DNA from: Prevotellaceae bacterium UBA1726 | Lineage (GTDB): Bacteria; Bacteroidota; Bacteroidia; Bacteroidales; Bacteroidaceae | Direction of reading: 5' to 3' | Length of the DNA: 64,000 bases | Assembly (NCBI GenBank): GCA_002316005.1 | Contig: DCIM01000063.1 | Coordinates: forward strand, 15,998-79,997 | Shown: positions 28,524-37,162 of the stretch, piece after piece | Position numbering within the stretch: position 1 is the first letter of the stretch | Layout: every line of letters starts with the position of its first letter | Notes under the pieces: generated by a model | What the model was told of the DNA's origin: nothing | The model's input: the letters and a program-made list of their open reading frames with translations, nothing else | The model's database searches: none | Translations under genes and position numbers: made by a program

Positions 28524-30272
28524 ATGAAAAGGTTTATTTCGATATTATCATTTGCTATTATGTGCAGTATTGCTGTTTCGGCAAAGACGAAGACTGTGAA
28601 AATCAGATTGATTGAGACGACTGATGTCCATGGTTCGTATGTGCCTTACGACTTCATTAACCGCCGACCAAAGAACGGTTCGCTTGCGCGTGTATATTCC
28701 TATGTCAGTGATGTTCGCGCCGAGTTGGGCGAGAATGTGATTCTGCTGGAGAACGGCGACCTGCTGCAGGGACAGCCTATCGCCTACTACTACAACTACA
28801 TCGCTACGGAGGAGGAAAACCTCGCCTCGTCGATAGTGAACTTCATGGGTTACGATGTGCAGAACTTCGGCAACCACGATGTGGAGACAGGGCATAAGGT
28901 GTACGACAAATGGGTGAGCGAGTTGAAGGCACCTGTGCTTGGTGCAAACATCATCGACCGAAAGACTGGCAAACCCTACCTGAAGCCCTACGAGGTGTTC
29001 GTGCGCGACGGTGTAAAGGTGGTGGTACTGGGTATGCTCACCCCTGCCATTCCTTGCTGGTTGGACGAGAAGATTTGGAGCGGACTTGAGTTCGAGGACA
29101 TGGAGGCATCGGCACGCAAATGGGTGGAATACATCCAGAAGAACGAGAACCCTGATGTGCTCGTAGGACTGTTCCACGCCGGCAGAGAGGGTGGCATCGT
29201 AACAGAGAATATCAAGGAGAACCAGACGGAGGATATTGCCCGTAATGTACCGGGATTCGACATCATCTTCTACGGTCACGACCACATCAAATACGGCGGT
29301 CAGGTGACAAACAGCGACGGTCGTCAGGTGTGGATTCTCGACCCAACGAACAACGCCCTGAATGTGGCTGACGCAGAGATAACTCTCACCGTGAACGATC
29401 GCGGAAAGAAAGGCGTGAAGGTTTTGAATAAAGAAATAACCGGCAACATCGTAAACATTGAGAATCAACCCGTTAGCGAGGCATTCGAAAAGCAGTTTGC
29501 AGCAAGAGTGAAGGATGTTCAGGACTATGTAAACAAGAAGGTCGGTTCGTTCACGGAGTCGATCTACACACGCGATTGTTTCTTCGGTTCGTGTCCTTTC
29601 ACCGACTTGATTCAGAACCTCCAGTTGCAGATTACCGGTGCCGACATCTCGTTCACTGCCCCACTCGCCTTCAACGCAAGTATCAAGGCAGGCGACCTCC
29701 ATGTGAGCGATATGTTCAACCTTTATAAATTTGAGAACAAGCTCTGCACCATGCACCTCACCGGCGAGGAAATTCGCCGCCACTTGGAGATGAGCTACGA
29801 CCTCTGGGTGAACACGATGACGAGTGCCGACGACCATATCATGCTGCTCAACGACGGTGCAAAGAACGATCAGCAGCGACTCGGTTTCAAGAACCTCACC
29901 TTCAATTTCGACTCTGCCGCCGGCATCGACTACGAGGTGGATGTGACAAAGCCCGACGGACAGAAGGTGAAGATTCTGCAGATGTCGGACGGTCGTCCGT
30001 TTGAACTCGACAAGATGTATGTCGTGGCAGTGAACAGTTACCGTGCCAACGGTGGTGGCGAACTGCTGACAAAGGGTGCCGGCCTTACAAAGGAACAACT
30101 CACTGAGCGCAAGATCAGCGAGAGTGAACTCGACCTGCGCTATTACCTGATGAAGGAGATAGAGAAGGAAGGCGTCGTGACACCAAAGGCAAACAACAAC
30201 TGGCGCTTCGTGCCTGCAGAATGGGCCGAGCCAGCCCTCCAACGCGATCGTCAACTTATCTTTGGAAAATAA
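28524..30272 (+). CDS. Secreted 5'-nucleotidase / 2',3'-cyclic phosphodiesterase-type metallophosphatase
   Basis: 582 residues. Signal peptide MKRFISILSFAIMCSIAVSA. The metallophosphatase domain has Asp34 and His36 (TTDVHGSY), ENGDLLQG near residue 79, FGNHDVETGH near 117, LFHAGREGG and YGHDH near 254. The C-terminal 5'-nucleotidase domain carries NSYRANGGGELLTKG. Such periplasmic enzymes salvage nucleotides. It starts an apparent operon with nudC and a Gfo/Idh/MocA gene. Confidence 0.92.
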   Translation: MKRFISILSFAIMCSIAVSAKTKTVKIRLIETTDVHGSYVPYDFINRRPKNGSLARVYSYVSDVRAELGENVILLENGDLLQGQPIAYYYNYIATEEENLASSIVNFMGYDVQNFGNHDVETGHKVYDKWVSELKAPVLGANIIDRKTGKPYLKPYEVFVRDGVKVVVLGMLTPAIPCWLDEKIWSGLEFEDMEASARKWVEYIQKNENPDVLVGLFHAGREGGIVTENIKENQTEDIARNVPGFDIIFYGHDHIKYGGQVTNSDGRQVWILDPTNNALNVADAEITLTVNDRGKKGVKVLNKEITGNIVNIENQPVSEAFEKQFAARVKDVQDYVNKKVGSFTESIYTRDCFFGSCPFTDLIQNLQLQITGADISFTAPLAFNASIKAGDLHVSDMFNLYKFENKLCTMHLTGEEIRRHLEMSYDLWVNTMTSADDHIMLLNDGAKNDQQRLGFKNLTFNFDSAAGIDYEVDVTKPDGQKVKILQMSDGRPFELDKMYVVAVNSYRANGGGELLTKGAGLTKEQLTERKISESELDLRYYLMKEIEKEGVVTPKANNNWRFVPAEWAEPALQRDRQLIFGK

Positions 30273-30284
30273 AGAAGTGGGTTT

Positions 30285-31046
30285 ATGAAATGGTTTGTAT
30301 TTTGTAAATCGGATTTGCTCCTGAAGCAATTACCTGACGGCACATTCACCGTGCCGGAGGGAGACGAGGCGCCAGTGGCACTGAAGCCATGGACAACGGT
30401 GATGGACATCGACCCTATGGCCGATGGAACAGGAGTGAAAGCCGTTTTGGTGGACAGTCCTGTAGTTGACTTGGAAGGCCACGAGATGTGCGGATTGCGT
30501 CAGTCGTACTACAAACTCTCTGCCCCACTCTACGCCAAAGCCGGCAAATGCCAGGAACTGCTTTTCTGGCACTCGAACAACAAATTCTGCGGTGTCTGTG
30601 GCGGGCCGATGAAGATGGACACAGAGATATCGAAGCGCTGCACGATGTGCGGCAAGGAGATATGGCCATCGCCGGCTGTAGCAGTGATAACACTCATCCG
30701 ACGAGGCGACGAGGCATTGCTCGTGCAGGCAAAGACCTTCCGCACCAACCACTACGGACTCGTGGCGGGATTTGTGGAGACAGGCGAATCGCTCGAAGAA
30801 GCAGCACGACGCGAGATAAAGGAAGAGGTAGGACTGGAAATAGAAAACCTACGCTATTTCGGTTCACAGCCATGGCCTTTCCCTTGTGGATTGATGGTAG
30901 GTTTCACCGCCGACTACAAGAGTGGCGAGATAAGCCTCCAACGCTCAGAACTGCGTGACGGACAGTGGTTTACGAAAGACAACCTCCCAACCCTTCCCGA
31001 GAAACTGAGCATTGCAAGAAAACTGATTGATGACTGGATTTTATGA
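30285..31046 (+). CDS. nudC: NAD(+) diphosphatase NudC
   Basis: 253 residues. A zinc ribbon (CGVCGGPMKMDTEISKRCTMCG) precedes the Nudix box GFVETGESLEEAARREIKEEVGLE at about residues 162-185, then the NudC marker SQPWPFP. NudC hydrolyses NAD(H) to NMN(H) and AMP and can remove NAD caps from RNA. It is 12 nt after the 5'-nucleotidase and overlaps the next gene by 4 bp (31043-31046). Confidence 0.94.
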   Translation: MKWFVFCKSDLLLKQLPDGTFTVPEGDEAPVALKPWTTVMDIDPMADGTGVKAVLVDSPVVDLEGHEMCGLRQSYYKLSAPLYAKAGKCQELLFWHSNNKFCGVCGGPMKMDTEISKRCTMCGKEIWPSPAVAVITLIRRGDEALLVQAKTFRTNHYGLVAGFVETGESLEEAARREIKEEVGLEIENLRYFGSQPWPFPCGLMVGFTADYKSGEISLQRSELRDGQWFTKDNLPTLPEKLSIARKLIDDWIL

Positions 31047-32023
31047 AACACATAGCATGGGGATTCATAGGTTGTGGTGAGGTGACGGAGAAGAAATCCG
31101 GCCCTGCCTTCAACGAAGTTCTTGGTTCGCACATTGAGGCCGTAATGAGCCGCAATGCCGACAAGGCACGCTCGTATGCCGAGCGCCACGGAATAAAAAA
31201 ATGGTACACCGACCCTATTTCGCTCATCGAGGATCCTGAGGTGAACGCGATATATATCGCCACACCACCGTCGAGCCACGCCACATACGCCATTATGGCT
31301 ATGAAAGCAGGAAAACCGGTGTATGTGGAGAAACCACTCGCTGCAAGTTACGAAGACTGCGCACGAATAAACCGTATCAGTAAGGAGACAGGCGTACCTT
31401 GCTTCGTGGCATACTATCGCCGCTATCTGCCTTATTTCAAGAAAGTGAAGGAGTTGCTCGACGAAGGCGTCATCGGAAAGGTGATGAACATACAGTTGCG
31501 CTTCTCCGTTCCGCCACGCGAACTCGACTATAATAGTCAGAATCTGCCTTGGCGACTCCAACCAGACATTGCCGGAGGTGGATATTTCTACGACCTTGCC
31601 GCACATCAGTTGGATTTGCTTCAGGAACTCTTTGGCGTGATAACCCGTGCCCACGGGTATCCATCAAATCGCGCGGGGCTTTACAAAGCAGAAGACAATG
31701 TGAATGCATGCTTCTACTTCGAGAGTGGCATCGCCGGTTCGGGAGCATGGTGCTTCGTCGGTCATAAGAGTGCGAAGGAAGACAGAATCTACCTCACCGG
31801 CGAGAAAGGCACACTGTCGTTCTCGGTATTCTCCTACGACTCAATACACCTTGTCACAGAGCAAGGCATCAGAAGTATTCGTGTGCCAAACCCACCGTAT
31901 GTACAGCTGCCTCTCATCAAGAATGTGATTGAACATCTGCAAGGATTCGGCCATTGCACATGCGACTCCATTAGCGCAACACCAGTGAACTGGGTGATGG
32001 ATAGGATTTTGTGGAAATTGTAA
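31043..32023 (+). CDS. Gfo/Idh/MocA-family oxidoreductase
   Basis: 326 residues. The N-terminal NAD(P)-binding fold starts GFIGCGEVTEKKSGPAF, and the family's EKPLA segment (catalytic Lys) is at about residues 97-101; the C-terminal alpha/beta domain has GGGYFYDLAAHQLDLLQELFG, with a typical His-Asp pair. Substrates are usually sugars, inositols or related polyols; this one cannot be assigned. The 4-bp overlap with nudC suggests co-translation. Confidence 0.9.
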   Translation: MKHIAWGFIGCGEVTEKKSGPAFNEVLGSHIEAVMSRNADKARSYAERHGIKKWYTDPISLIEDPEVNAIYIATPPSSHATYAIMAMKAGKPVYVEKPLAASYEDCARINRISKETGVPCFVAYYRRYLPYFKKVKELLDEGVIGKVMNIQLRFSVPPRELDYNSQNLPWRLQPDIAGGGYFYDLAAHQLDLLQELFGVITRAHGYPSNRAGLYKAEDNVNACFYFESGIAGSGAWCFVGHKSAKEDRIYLTGEKGTLSFSVFSYDSIHLVTEQGIRSIRVPNPPYVQLPLIKNVIEHLQGFGHCTCDSISATPVNWVMDRILWKL

Positions 32024-32080
32024 AAGCCCCTCCCCGACTGCATTTTGATAGCGAGTCAAAAGCCCCCACAAGGAGAGGGA
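32024..32080. repeat. Degenerate copy of the CCCCTCCC palindrome family
   Basis: It has AAAAGCCCCTCCCC and AAAAGCCCCCAC in direct orientation, a GCATTTTGA tail-like block between them and a terminal GGAGAGGG. The order is scrambled compared with the clear copies. It sits between the Gfo/Idh/MocA stop and the likely start of the DUF4421 gene. Confidence 0.5.
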
Positions 32081-32109
32081 GAAAAGACGCAAAAAAGAAA
32101 ATAAAAAGA

Positions 32110-33348
32110 TTGAGATATATTCTTACGATAATATTGTTCGTGTTCTGTTCGGGGGCGTTTGCCCATGAACAGGATACTATCGTTGTGGAAAAAGACACCA
32201 TAACAGCGGTGGATTGTGTCCAGACGACGGTAGTGGATAGCGTCCAGATGGCTGGGGTGGATAGCATTCCGGCGAAGGAGAAGAACAAGTTTATCAAGAA
32301 GGCAAAGAAATCGCTTGCGGGCATTGTGGTGAAGGCTATTTCCACATTGTTTTTTGAGGCCGACACGAACTATGTAGAGCCCCAGCACTATAAGTTTCAG
32401 GCCATCATGAAAAACGAGTTGAACTATGAGATTTACGAGTGGCGCGACAATGTCGGTAATGCCATTCGCTTTGAACCAGAGCCATCGTTGAAGATTGGTC
32501 CTTCGGCAGGTTGGAGCATTTTCATGGGCGGTTACACCATCGATGTGCTGCATCTCAGGGGCAAGGACAACAGAAAGGAGTTTACTGCAAGTCTCTGGTG
32601 TCTTTCCTTTGGCCTTGACCTCTTCTGGCGACAGTCAGGAACGACCTACAAAATCAGTCGCGTGACGATGAGAGACGGTACTGACACATCGGCAATGACC
32701 AAGGTTCCTTTCGACGGTTTTCAGTCGAGTGTGACAGGTTTGAACCTTTATTATGTATTCAACCACAACCACTTCTCTTATCCAGCCGCATTCAGCCAGA
32801 GTACACAGCAGAAACGCTCGGCAGGTTCGCCTGTAGCGGGCATCGGTTTCACACGCCATTCGCTCGACATCAACTGGGAACAGTTGAACGCGCTAATGAC
32901 CGCGAAACTCGGTTCTGACGCTGCAACGAAATTCGTCGGCGAGAGGAAATCGGAGAAGATTACATATTCGGATTTGTCGGTATCGGGCGGTTACGGCTAT
33001 AACTGGGTATTTGCGAAAAACTGGCTATTCAGTTCATCGCTTTCGTTGGCTGTTAGTTACAAGCGTTCGATAGCAGACACCAGTCGTGGTTTGAACGCCG
33101 TCGGCGAGAGTATCAACTTCCGCGATTTCAAGTTTGCCGACCTGTCGCTCGATGGCGTTGGACGCTTTGGTTTGGTGTGGAACAATCTCAAGTGGTTTGC
33201 CGGTGCCAAAGCCATTGTCCACTCCTACAACTATTCAAGGCAGAACTTCTACACAAACAATATTTTCGGTTCGGTGAATGTATATGCCGGATTCAATTTC
33301 GGAATAAAGAAGAAGTATAAGAGGACCTTCCCCCAACCCCTCCCATAA
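32110..33348 (+). CDS. DUF4421-family outer-membrane protein
   Basis: 412 residues from the TTG at 32110, which gives the signal RYILTIILFVFCSGAFA. A GTG at 32011 would add 33 residues translated from a dispersed repeat and overlap the previous gene; I consider it less likely. The body has barrel-like strands: SLKIGPSAGWSIFMGGYTIDV, EFTASLWCLSFGLDLFWRQSG, NHFSYPAAFSQSTQQKRSAGSPVAGIGFTRH. These match DUF4421, an uncharacterised Bacteroidetes family. The same blocks recur in the 41159-44101 fusion. The last residues (TFPQPLP) and the stop codon come from a dispersed palindrome. Confidence 0.78.
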   Translation: MRYILTIILFVFCSGAFAHEQDTIVVEKDTITAVDCVQTTVVDSVQMAGVDSIPAKEKNKFIKKAKKSLAGIVVKAISTLFFEADTNYVEPQHYKFQAIMKNELNYEIYEWRDNVGNAIRFEPEPSLKIGPSAGWSIFMGGYTIDVLHLRGKDNRKEFTASLWCLSFGLDLFWRQSGTTYKISRVTMRDGTDTSAMTKVPFDGFQSSVTGLNLYYVFNHNHFSYPAAFSQSTQQKRSAGSPVAGIGFTRHSLDINWEQLNALMTAKLGSDAATKFVGERKSEKITYSDLSVSGGYGYNWVFAKNWLFSSSLSLAVSYKRSIADTSRGLNAVGESINFRDFKFADLSLDGVGRFGLVWNNLKWFAGAKAIVHSYNYSRQNFYTNNIFGSVNVYAGFNFGIKKKYKRTFPQPLP

Positions 33349-33368
33349 AGGGAGGGGAGTAAAATGCC
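33326..33368 (+). repeat. Dispersed CCCCTCCC/GGGAGGGG palindrome (clear copy)
   Basis: CCCCTCCC (33337-33344), ATAAA loop, GGGAGGGG (33350-33357), then the tail AGTAAAATGC. It overlaps the 3' end of the DUF4421 gene. Confidence 0.85.
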
Positions 33369-33441
33369 CAAGCAAAGAAGTTTTAGAATTCTGCTCAAAA
33401 TAAAAGTCTGAGTTCGTTGAAAAATAATTAATGGATAATTC

Positions 33442-34326
33442 ATGGTAATTAATGTTATAAAAAATATATCCGCGAGAGTTCTTGTTTTAGCGCTTTTCGT
33501 TTTTGGCTTTTCGTTTTTTGGGGCTAACGCGCAGTGCCTTATCTACGAGAAGGCGGACAGCGTGAAGGTGATGGAACTGCTCGGTAATGCGCCGAAGAAA
33601 GAAGGCATGAACGAGTATATGTTCTACTTCGGTAGTGCTTTAAGAGGAATACCGTATGTCGCTCAGACTCTGGAAGTTGGAAAGAAGGAAAACCTCATCG
33701 TCAACCTGCGCGAACTGGATTGCACCACATTCACAGAGAATGTGCTGGCATTGTCGCTTTGCGCACAGAATGACAAGAAGACATTCCTCGACTTTGCCAA
33801 TTATCTTCGACAGATTCGCTATAAGAACGGCCATATCGCCTACCCTACACGATTGCATTATTTCAGTTCGTGGATTGAGGAAAACACGAAGAACGGATTT
33901 GTGGAAGAGACATCGGCAAAGGTGGCACCGTTCACCGCCATCCAGACGCTCAATGTGAACTACATGTCGCAGCACGCTAACCTCTACCCTGCCCTTGCAC
34001 GCGACACCACGATGATTCCTGAGATAAGAAGGACAGAGGAGGCACTGACAGGCAACCAATATCGCTATATACAAAAGGCGCAGTTGAAGAATCACGCTCT
34101 CCTGAAGAAGTACATCAAAACAGGCGACATCATCGTGATACTGACAAAGAAAGCCGGTTTGGACACCAGTCATATCGGTATTGCGTCGTGGCATAAGGAC
34201 GGTACACTGCACCTGCTGAACGCCTCGCAGATTCACAAGAAGGTGGTGGACGAGCCAATGACGCTCTACACCTACATGCAGAAACACCCAAGCCAAATAG
34301 GCATCAGGTGCATATCTCCGAAGTAA
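33442..34326 (+). CDS. DUF1460 (amidase-like, NlpC/P60-related) secreted protein
   Basis: 294 residues. A signal peptide (to ...FGANAQ) precedes a domain with RELDCTTFTENVLAL (likely catalytic Cys near residue 94) and later DTSHIGIASWHKDGTLHLLNAS (likely His). This pair and the order match DUF1460, an N-acetylmuramoyl-L-alanine amidase-like papain-fold family acting on peptidoglycan fragments. The ATG and the first codons overlap a simple TAATTxATGG direct-repeat spacer. It converges with the antiterminator-like gene 12 nt away. Confidence 0.85.
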   Translation: MVINVIKNISARVLVLALFVFGFSFFGANAQCLIYEKADSVKVMELLGNAPKKEGMNEYMFYFGSALRGIPYVAQTLEVGKKENLIVNLRELDCTTFTENVLALSLCAQNDKKTFLDFANYLRQIRYKNGHIAYPTRLHYFSSWIEENTKNGFVEETSAKVAPFTAIQTLNVNYMSQHANLYPALARDTTMIPEIRRTEEALTGNQYRYIQKAQLKNHALLKKYIKTGDIIVILTKKAGLDTSHIGIASWHKDGTLHLLNASQIHKKVVDEPMTLYTYMQKHPSQIGIRCISPK

Positions 34327-34337
34327 AAGGTTGTGTT

Positions 34338-35348
34338 TTATAAAGAACAAAACGAAAAAAGATCGGCGGCGATTTCGCGCTTGGTCTTTTCCTTGTCGCC
34401 TATTTCACCCCACCTGTCAACAATCGCCTGGGCATCGTCGAAATAGGTTTTGTTTCGCATACAAGCATATAGGTAGGTCAAGGCAAGCGCCTTGAACGAA
34501 TCCGACTTCACCTGAGGCAACAACGCAACGAGTTGATTTTCTATGGCCGATTGTCTTTGCGAATCGCCCAGACAAGTGTAGCACACAAGAAGATAGACAA
34601 GCAACTTCACCTGTGAATTCACCGTGTGAGTTTGGAGTTCGGAGAAGCGTTTCTCGAAAGTGGTAAGCGCCACGATATCACGCTTCTCAGTTTTTCCCTC
34701 AAGATGATGGAATATTGCCTTTCGCGCCTTCGCCATGAAGGAATCAAACTTCTTGTACATATGCTTGCCCGATGGCGCAAAGGAGATAATCTGGAGATAT
34801 TCAGGTTCAATCTCGAGCGTAGGGACAGCAATGACATTGCTAAGACTGACAAGCACACGCCCACCGTCCTTGCCCTGTTGCGACATAAGCACGCCCTCAA
34901 CACCCGCAAAGGCACCCTCAAGGATACGCACATGGTCGCCCTTCTCAAGATCAACTTCCGAAGGTTTGATGAAAGGCACCTCCTGATTGTATTCGCCGAT
35001 GGTACGCGCAAACATGCTCATCTCTGCATCGCTAACAGCAAGCACCATCTTCTCCTCGTTGTTTTCCTTTTCGTCAATATATCGACGACGATAGACAAGA
35101 TGAAGGCCGAGATTAGCACGGCAGAAATCCTTCACTTGGAAGATAGTACCGCGAACAAAGACGAAATTGAATATCACTGGTCGTTCAACACGCAGACGAC
35201 GCCCCGCGACATTCTGAATGACGAATCGCGTAGGAAGAAAGTACTCCAATCCCGCCTTCGTGAGTTTCTCACGGAAAGGTAATGGCGAATGTTGCGATTT
35301 CGTCACATACCATCTCACTTCGGGTGATTTTCTTCCTTCCATCGGCAT
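34338..35348 (-). CDS. UpxY-like (NusG-family) transcription antiterminator with a C-terminal extension
   Basis: 337 residues from the ATG at 35348 (35342 is equally possible). A frame open to 35459 overlaps the TRIC gene and is rejected. The N-terminal NGN-like domain starts VRWYVTKSQHSP, with FVFVRGTIFQVKDF; a KOW-like segment follows, EKGDHVRILEGAFAGVEGVLMSQQ. Both recall UpxY proteins, which stop premature termination in Bacteroides capsule operons. The last 150 residues form an extra helical domain (KLLVYLLVCYTCLGDSQRQSAIENQLVAL) that I cannot name. No polysaccharide operon or UpxZ is adjacent. Confidence 0.78.
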   Translation of the reverse strand: MPMEGRKSPEVRWYVTKSQHSPLPFREKLTKAGLEYFLPTRFVIQNVAGRRLRVERPVIFNFVFVRGTIFQVKDFCRANLGLHLVYRRRYIDEKENNEEKMVLAVSDAEMSMFARTIGEYNQEVPFIKPSEVDLEKGDHVRILEGAFAGVEGVLMSQQGKDGGRVLVSLSNVIAVPTLEIEPEYLQIISFAPSGKHMYKKFDSFMAKARKAIFHHLEGKTEKRDIVALTTFEKRFSELQTHTVNSQVKLLVYLLVCYTCLGDSQRQSAIENQLVALLPQVKSDSFKALALTYLYACMRNKTYFDDAQAIVDRWGEIGDKEKTKREIAADLFSFCSL

Positions 35349-35364
35349 ATATTTATCGAAAACT

Positions 35365-36000
35365 TTATTCCTCGCCTTTGAGTTTAGGCAATGATATGCC
35401 GTATCTGACAGCAACATAGCGCAGCAGACAGATGAGGGCGAAGGTGGCAAGAGAAGCAAACTCTATTCGCACACCAATGACAAGCAAGAGCCAATATAGA
35501 ATACCACCACAGATACAAGCCATAGCATAGAATTCGCGCTTGAAGATGACAGGGGCAGTGTCAAGCATGATGTCACGAATCACGCCACCGGCCGAACCAG
35601 TGATACATCCCATGGCGATTGCCACCCAGAAAGGATAGCCGCAGAAAAGAGTCTTCTGAAGACCTACGATGGTGAAAAGCGCAAGTCCAATAGTATCGAA
35701 CACAAACCAGGCATTATCGAGATGCTTCAGATAACGACTAAAGACAATGACAAACACCTGTGCGAGGAATGTACAGATAAAATAAAATGCGTTGGTCATC
35801 CAGAATGGTGTCACACCAAGCATGAGGTCGCGGAGAGTACCGCCACCAATAGCCACGGCAATACCGCAGACAAAACCGCCAAACCAGTCGAACTGCTTTG
35901 CAGCAGCTTGGCGAATTCCGGAAATGGCAAAAGCAAAAGTACCAACAAATTCAAGAATCTGAATGAAGGTTTGCGACAATAGAGGTTCTAATGGATCCAT
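35365..36000 (-). CDS. TRIC-type cation channel / UPF0126 membrane protein
   Basis: 211 residues with about seven membrane segments in two similar halves. The glycine-rich motifs GIAVAIGGGTLRDLMLG and GCITGSAGGVIRDIMLD, one per half, define the TRIC/UPF0126 family; bacterial members form trimeric K+-permeable channels. It lies 16 nt upstream of the antiterminator-like gene and 60 nt downstream of the dehydrogenase gene. Confidence 0.92.
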   Translation of the reverse strand: MDPLEPLLSQTFIQILEFVGTFAFAISGIRQAAAKQFDWFGGFVCGIAVAIGGGTLRDLMLGVTPFWMTNAFYFICTFLAQVFVIVFSRYLKHLDNAWFVFDTIGLALFTIVGLQKTLFCGYPFWVAIAMGCITGSAGGVIRDIMLDTAPVIFKREFYAMACICGGILYWLLLVIGVRIEFASLATFALICLLRYVAVRYGISLPKLKGEE

Positions 36001-36025
36001 GTTTTGCGGGCAGAGCCCTAAAGGA

Positions 36026-36046
36026 AAAATGATAAATGATAAATGA
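36026..36046. repeat. Short AAATGAT direct-repeat spacer
   Basis: AAATGATAAATGATAAATG fills part of the gap between the TRIC and dehydrogenase genes. Confidence 0.45.
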
Positions 36047-36060
36047 AAAAGCCTAAATGG

Positions 36061-37011
36061 TTAGACAACATTCTGTGGTTTGCCGGCGATGAAAGCGCGG
36101 ACATTCTCGACAGCAATGGCCATGAGGCGTTCGCGTGCCTCAATAGTGCCCCAAGCCAGATGAGGAGTAAGATATGCATTGCTGCATGCAAAGAGAGGAT
36201 TGTCAGCGCGTGGTGGTTCCTGCACCATCACATCGGCAGCATAAGCACCCAGATGACCATTCTGCAAAGCCTCTGCCACATCAGCCTCATCGACCAAAGG
36301 ACCACGACCTGTATTGACAAGAATTGCCGTTGGTTTCATCTTCTCAATGGTTTCTTTGCGTATGAGCGACTTCGTTGTAGGAGTCAACGGACAGTGAAGT
36401 GACACGATGTCACTCTCGGCAAGTATTTCGTCAAGCGACTTCTTCACAACGCCCAGAGGTAATTGCGAGAGTTCCTTGCTCGAGAACACATTCACCTTCA
36501 TGCCAAAGGCAAGGGCAATCTCAGCCACCTTTCTGCCTATGTTTCCCATACCGACAATGCCGAGGGTAAGTGCCGACAGTTCGTGAATCTGCTCATACCA
36601 ATAGCAGAAATCAGGATTGCTTGCCCAGCGACCTTCGCGCACATCATTCGCATAGACATCAATGCGATTGAGGATGTTGAGGATATGGGCAAACACGAGT
36701 TGTGCCACGCTGTCTGTACTATATGCAGGAATATTCGTCACTGTTATGCCACGCTTGCGGGCAGCGTCAAGATCGACAACATTAGTACCAGTGGCAAGGA
36801 TGCCGATATACTTCAGCTCAGGCAATTGCGCCATTACAGCATCATCGAACACCACTTTGTTTGTGAATACGGCATCAGCACCCAAAGCACGAGGAATAAC
36901 CTCCTCAAGTTTTGAGCGTTCATAGACAACGACTTCGCCAAACTGACGGAATATGTCCCAACTAAGGTCACCAGGATTCGCTGCATGACCGTCCATTACA
37001 ACTATCTTCAT
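36061..37011 (-). CDS. D-2-hydroxyacid dehydrogenase
   Basis: 316 residues from the ATG at 37011; a longer frame to 37035 reads the end of a dispersed repeat. The NAD-binding motif is GIVGMGNIGRKVAEIA, and the catalytic Arg, Glu and His occur in VNTGRGPLVDE, the following acidic segment and TPHLAWGT. The closest-looking group is glycerate/hydroxypyruvate dehydrogenases, but substrate cannot be fixed from sequence. It may be co-transcribed with rarA upstream and the TRIC gene downstream. Confidence 0.88.
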   Translation of the reverse strand: MKIVVMDGHAANPGDLSWDIFRQFGEVVVYERSKLEEVIPRALGADAVFTNKVVFDDAVMAQLPELKYIGILATGTNVVDLDAARKRGITVTNIPAYSTDSVAQLVFAHILNILNRIDVYANDVREGRWASNPDFCYWYEQIHELSALTLGIVGMGNIGRKVAEIALAFGMKVNVFSSKELSQLPLGVVKKSLDEILAESDIVSLHCPLTPTTKSLIRKETIEKMKPTAILVNTGRGPLVDEADVAEALQNGHLGAYAADVMVQEPPRADNPLFACSNAYLTPHLAWGTIEARERLMAIAVENVRAFIAGKPQNVV

Positions 37012-37012
37012 A

Positions 37013-37050
37013 AGGCCTAACCAAGCCTTCCCCAAGGGAAGGATGTTTAA
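37013..37050 (+). repeat. Dispersed palindrome copy (CCTTCCC/GGGAAGG)
   Basis: CCTTCCC (37026-37032) pairs with GGGAAGG (37036-37042), led by GCCTAACCAAG and trailed by ATGTTTAATA. It forms an inverted pair with the copy at 37126-37162. Confidence 0.8.
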
Positions 37051-37125
37051 TAGTTTGTATGATATTAAAACTAATTACTATTGAAATATGCCCTACTCAT
37101 TGCCCTCCTCAGAAGGATGCAGTAT

Positions 37126-37162
37126 AAACATCACTCCCTTTGGGAGGGCTTGGGTGGGCCGT
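37126..37162 (-). repeat. Dispersed palindrome copy, inverted, at the rarA 3' end
   Basis: Read on the minus strand: GGCCCACCCAAGCCCTCCC, AAA loop, GGGAGTGATGTTT. It follows the rarA stop directly. It may serve as a transcript-end hairpin for rarA. Confidence 0.75.

Noticed and set aside
28548..30329. 593-codon minus-strand open frame across the 5'-nucleotidase gene
   Set aside because: The plus-strand gene has all its catalytic motifs, a signal peptide and a promoter. The antisense product has no recognisable domain and is explained by codon bias of the real gene.
35349..35459. 37-residue N-terminal extension of the antiterminator-like protein
   Set aside because: It overlaps the conserved end of the TRIC gene; ATG codons at 35348 and 35342 avoid the overlap.
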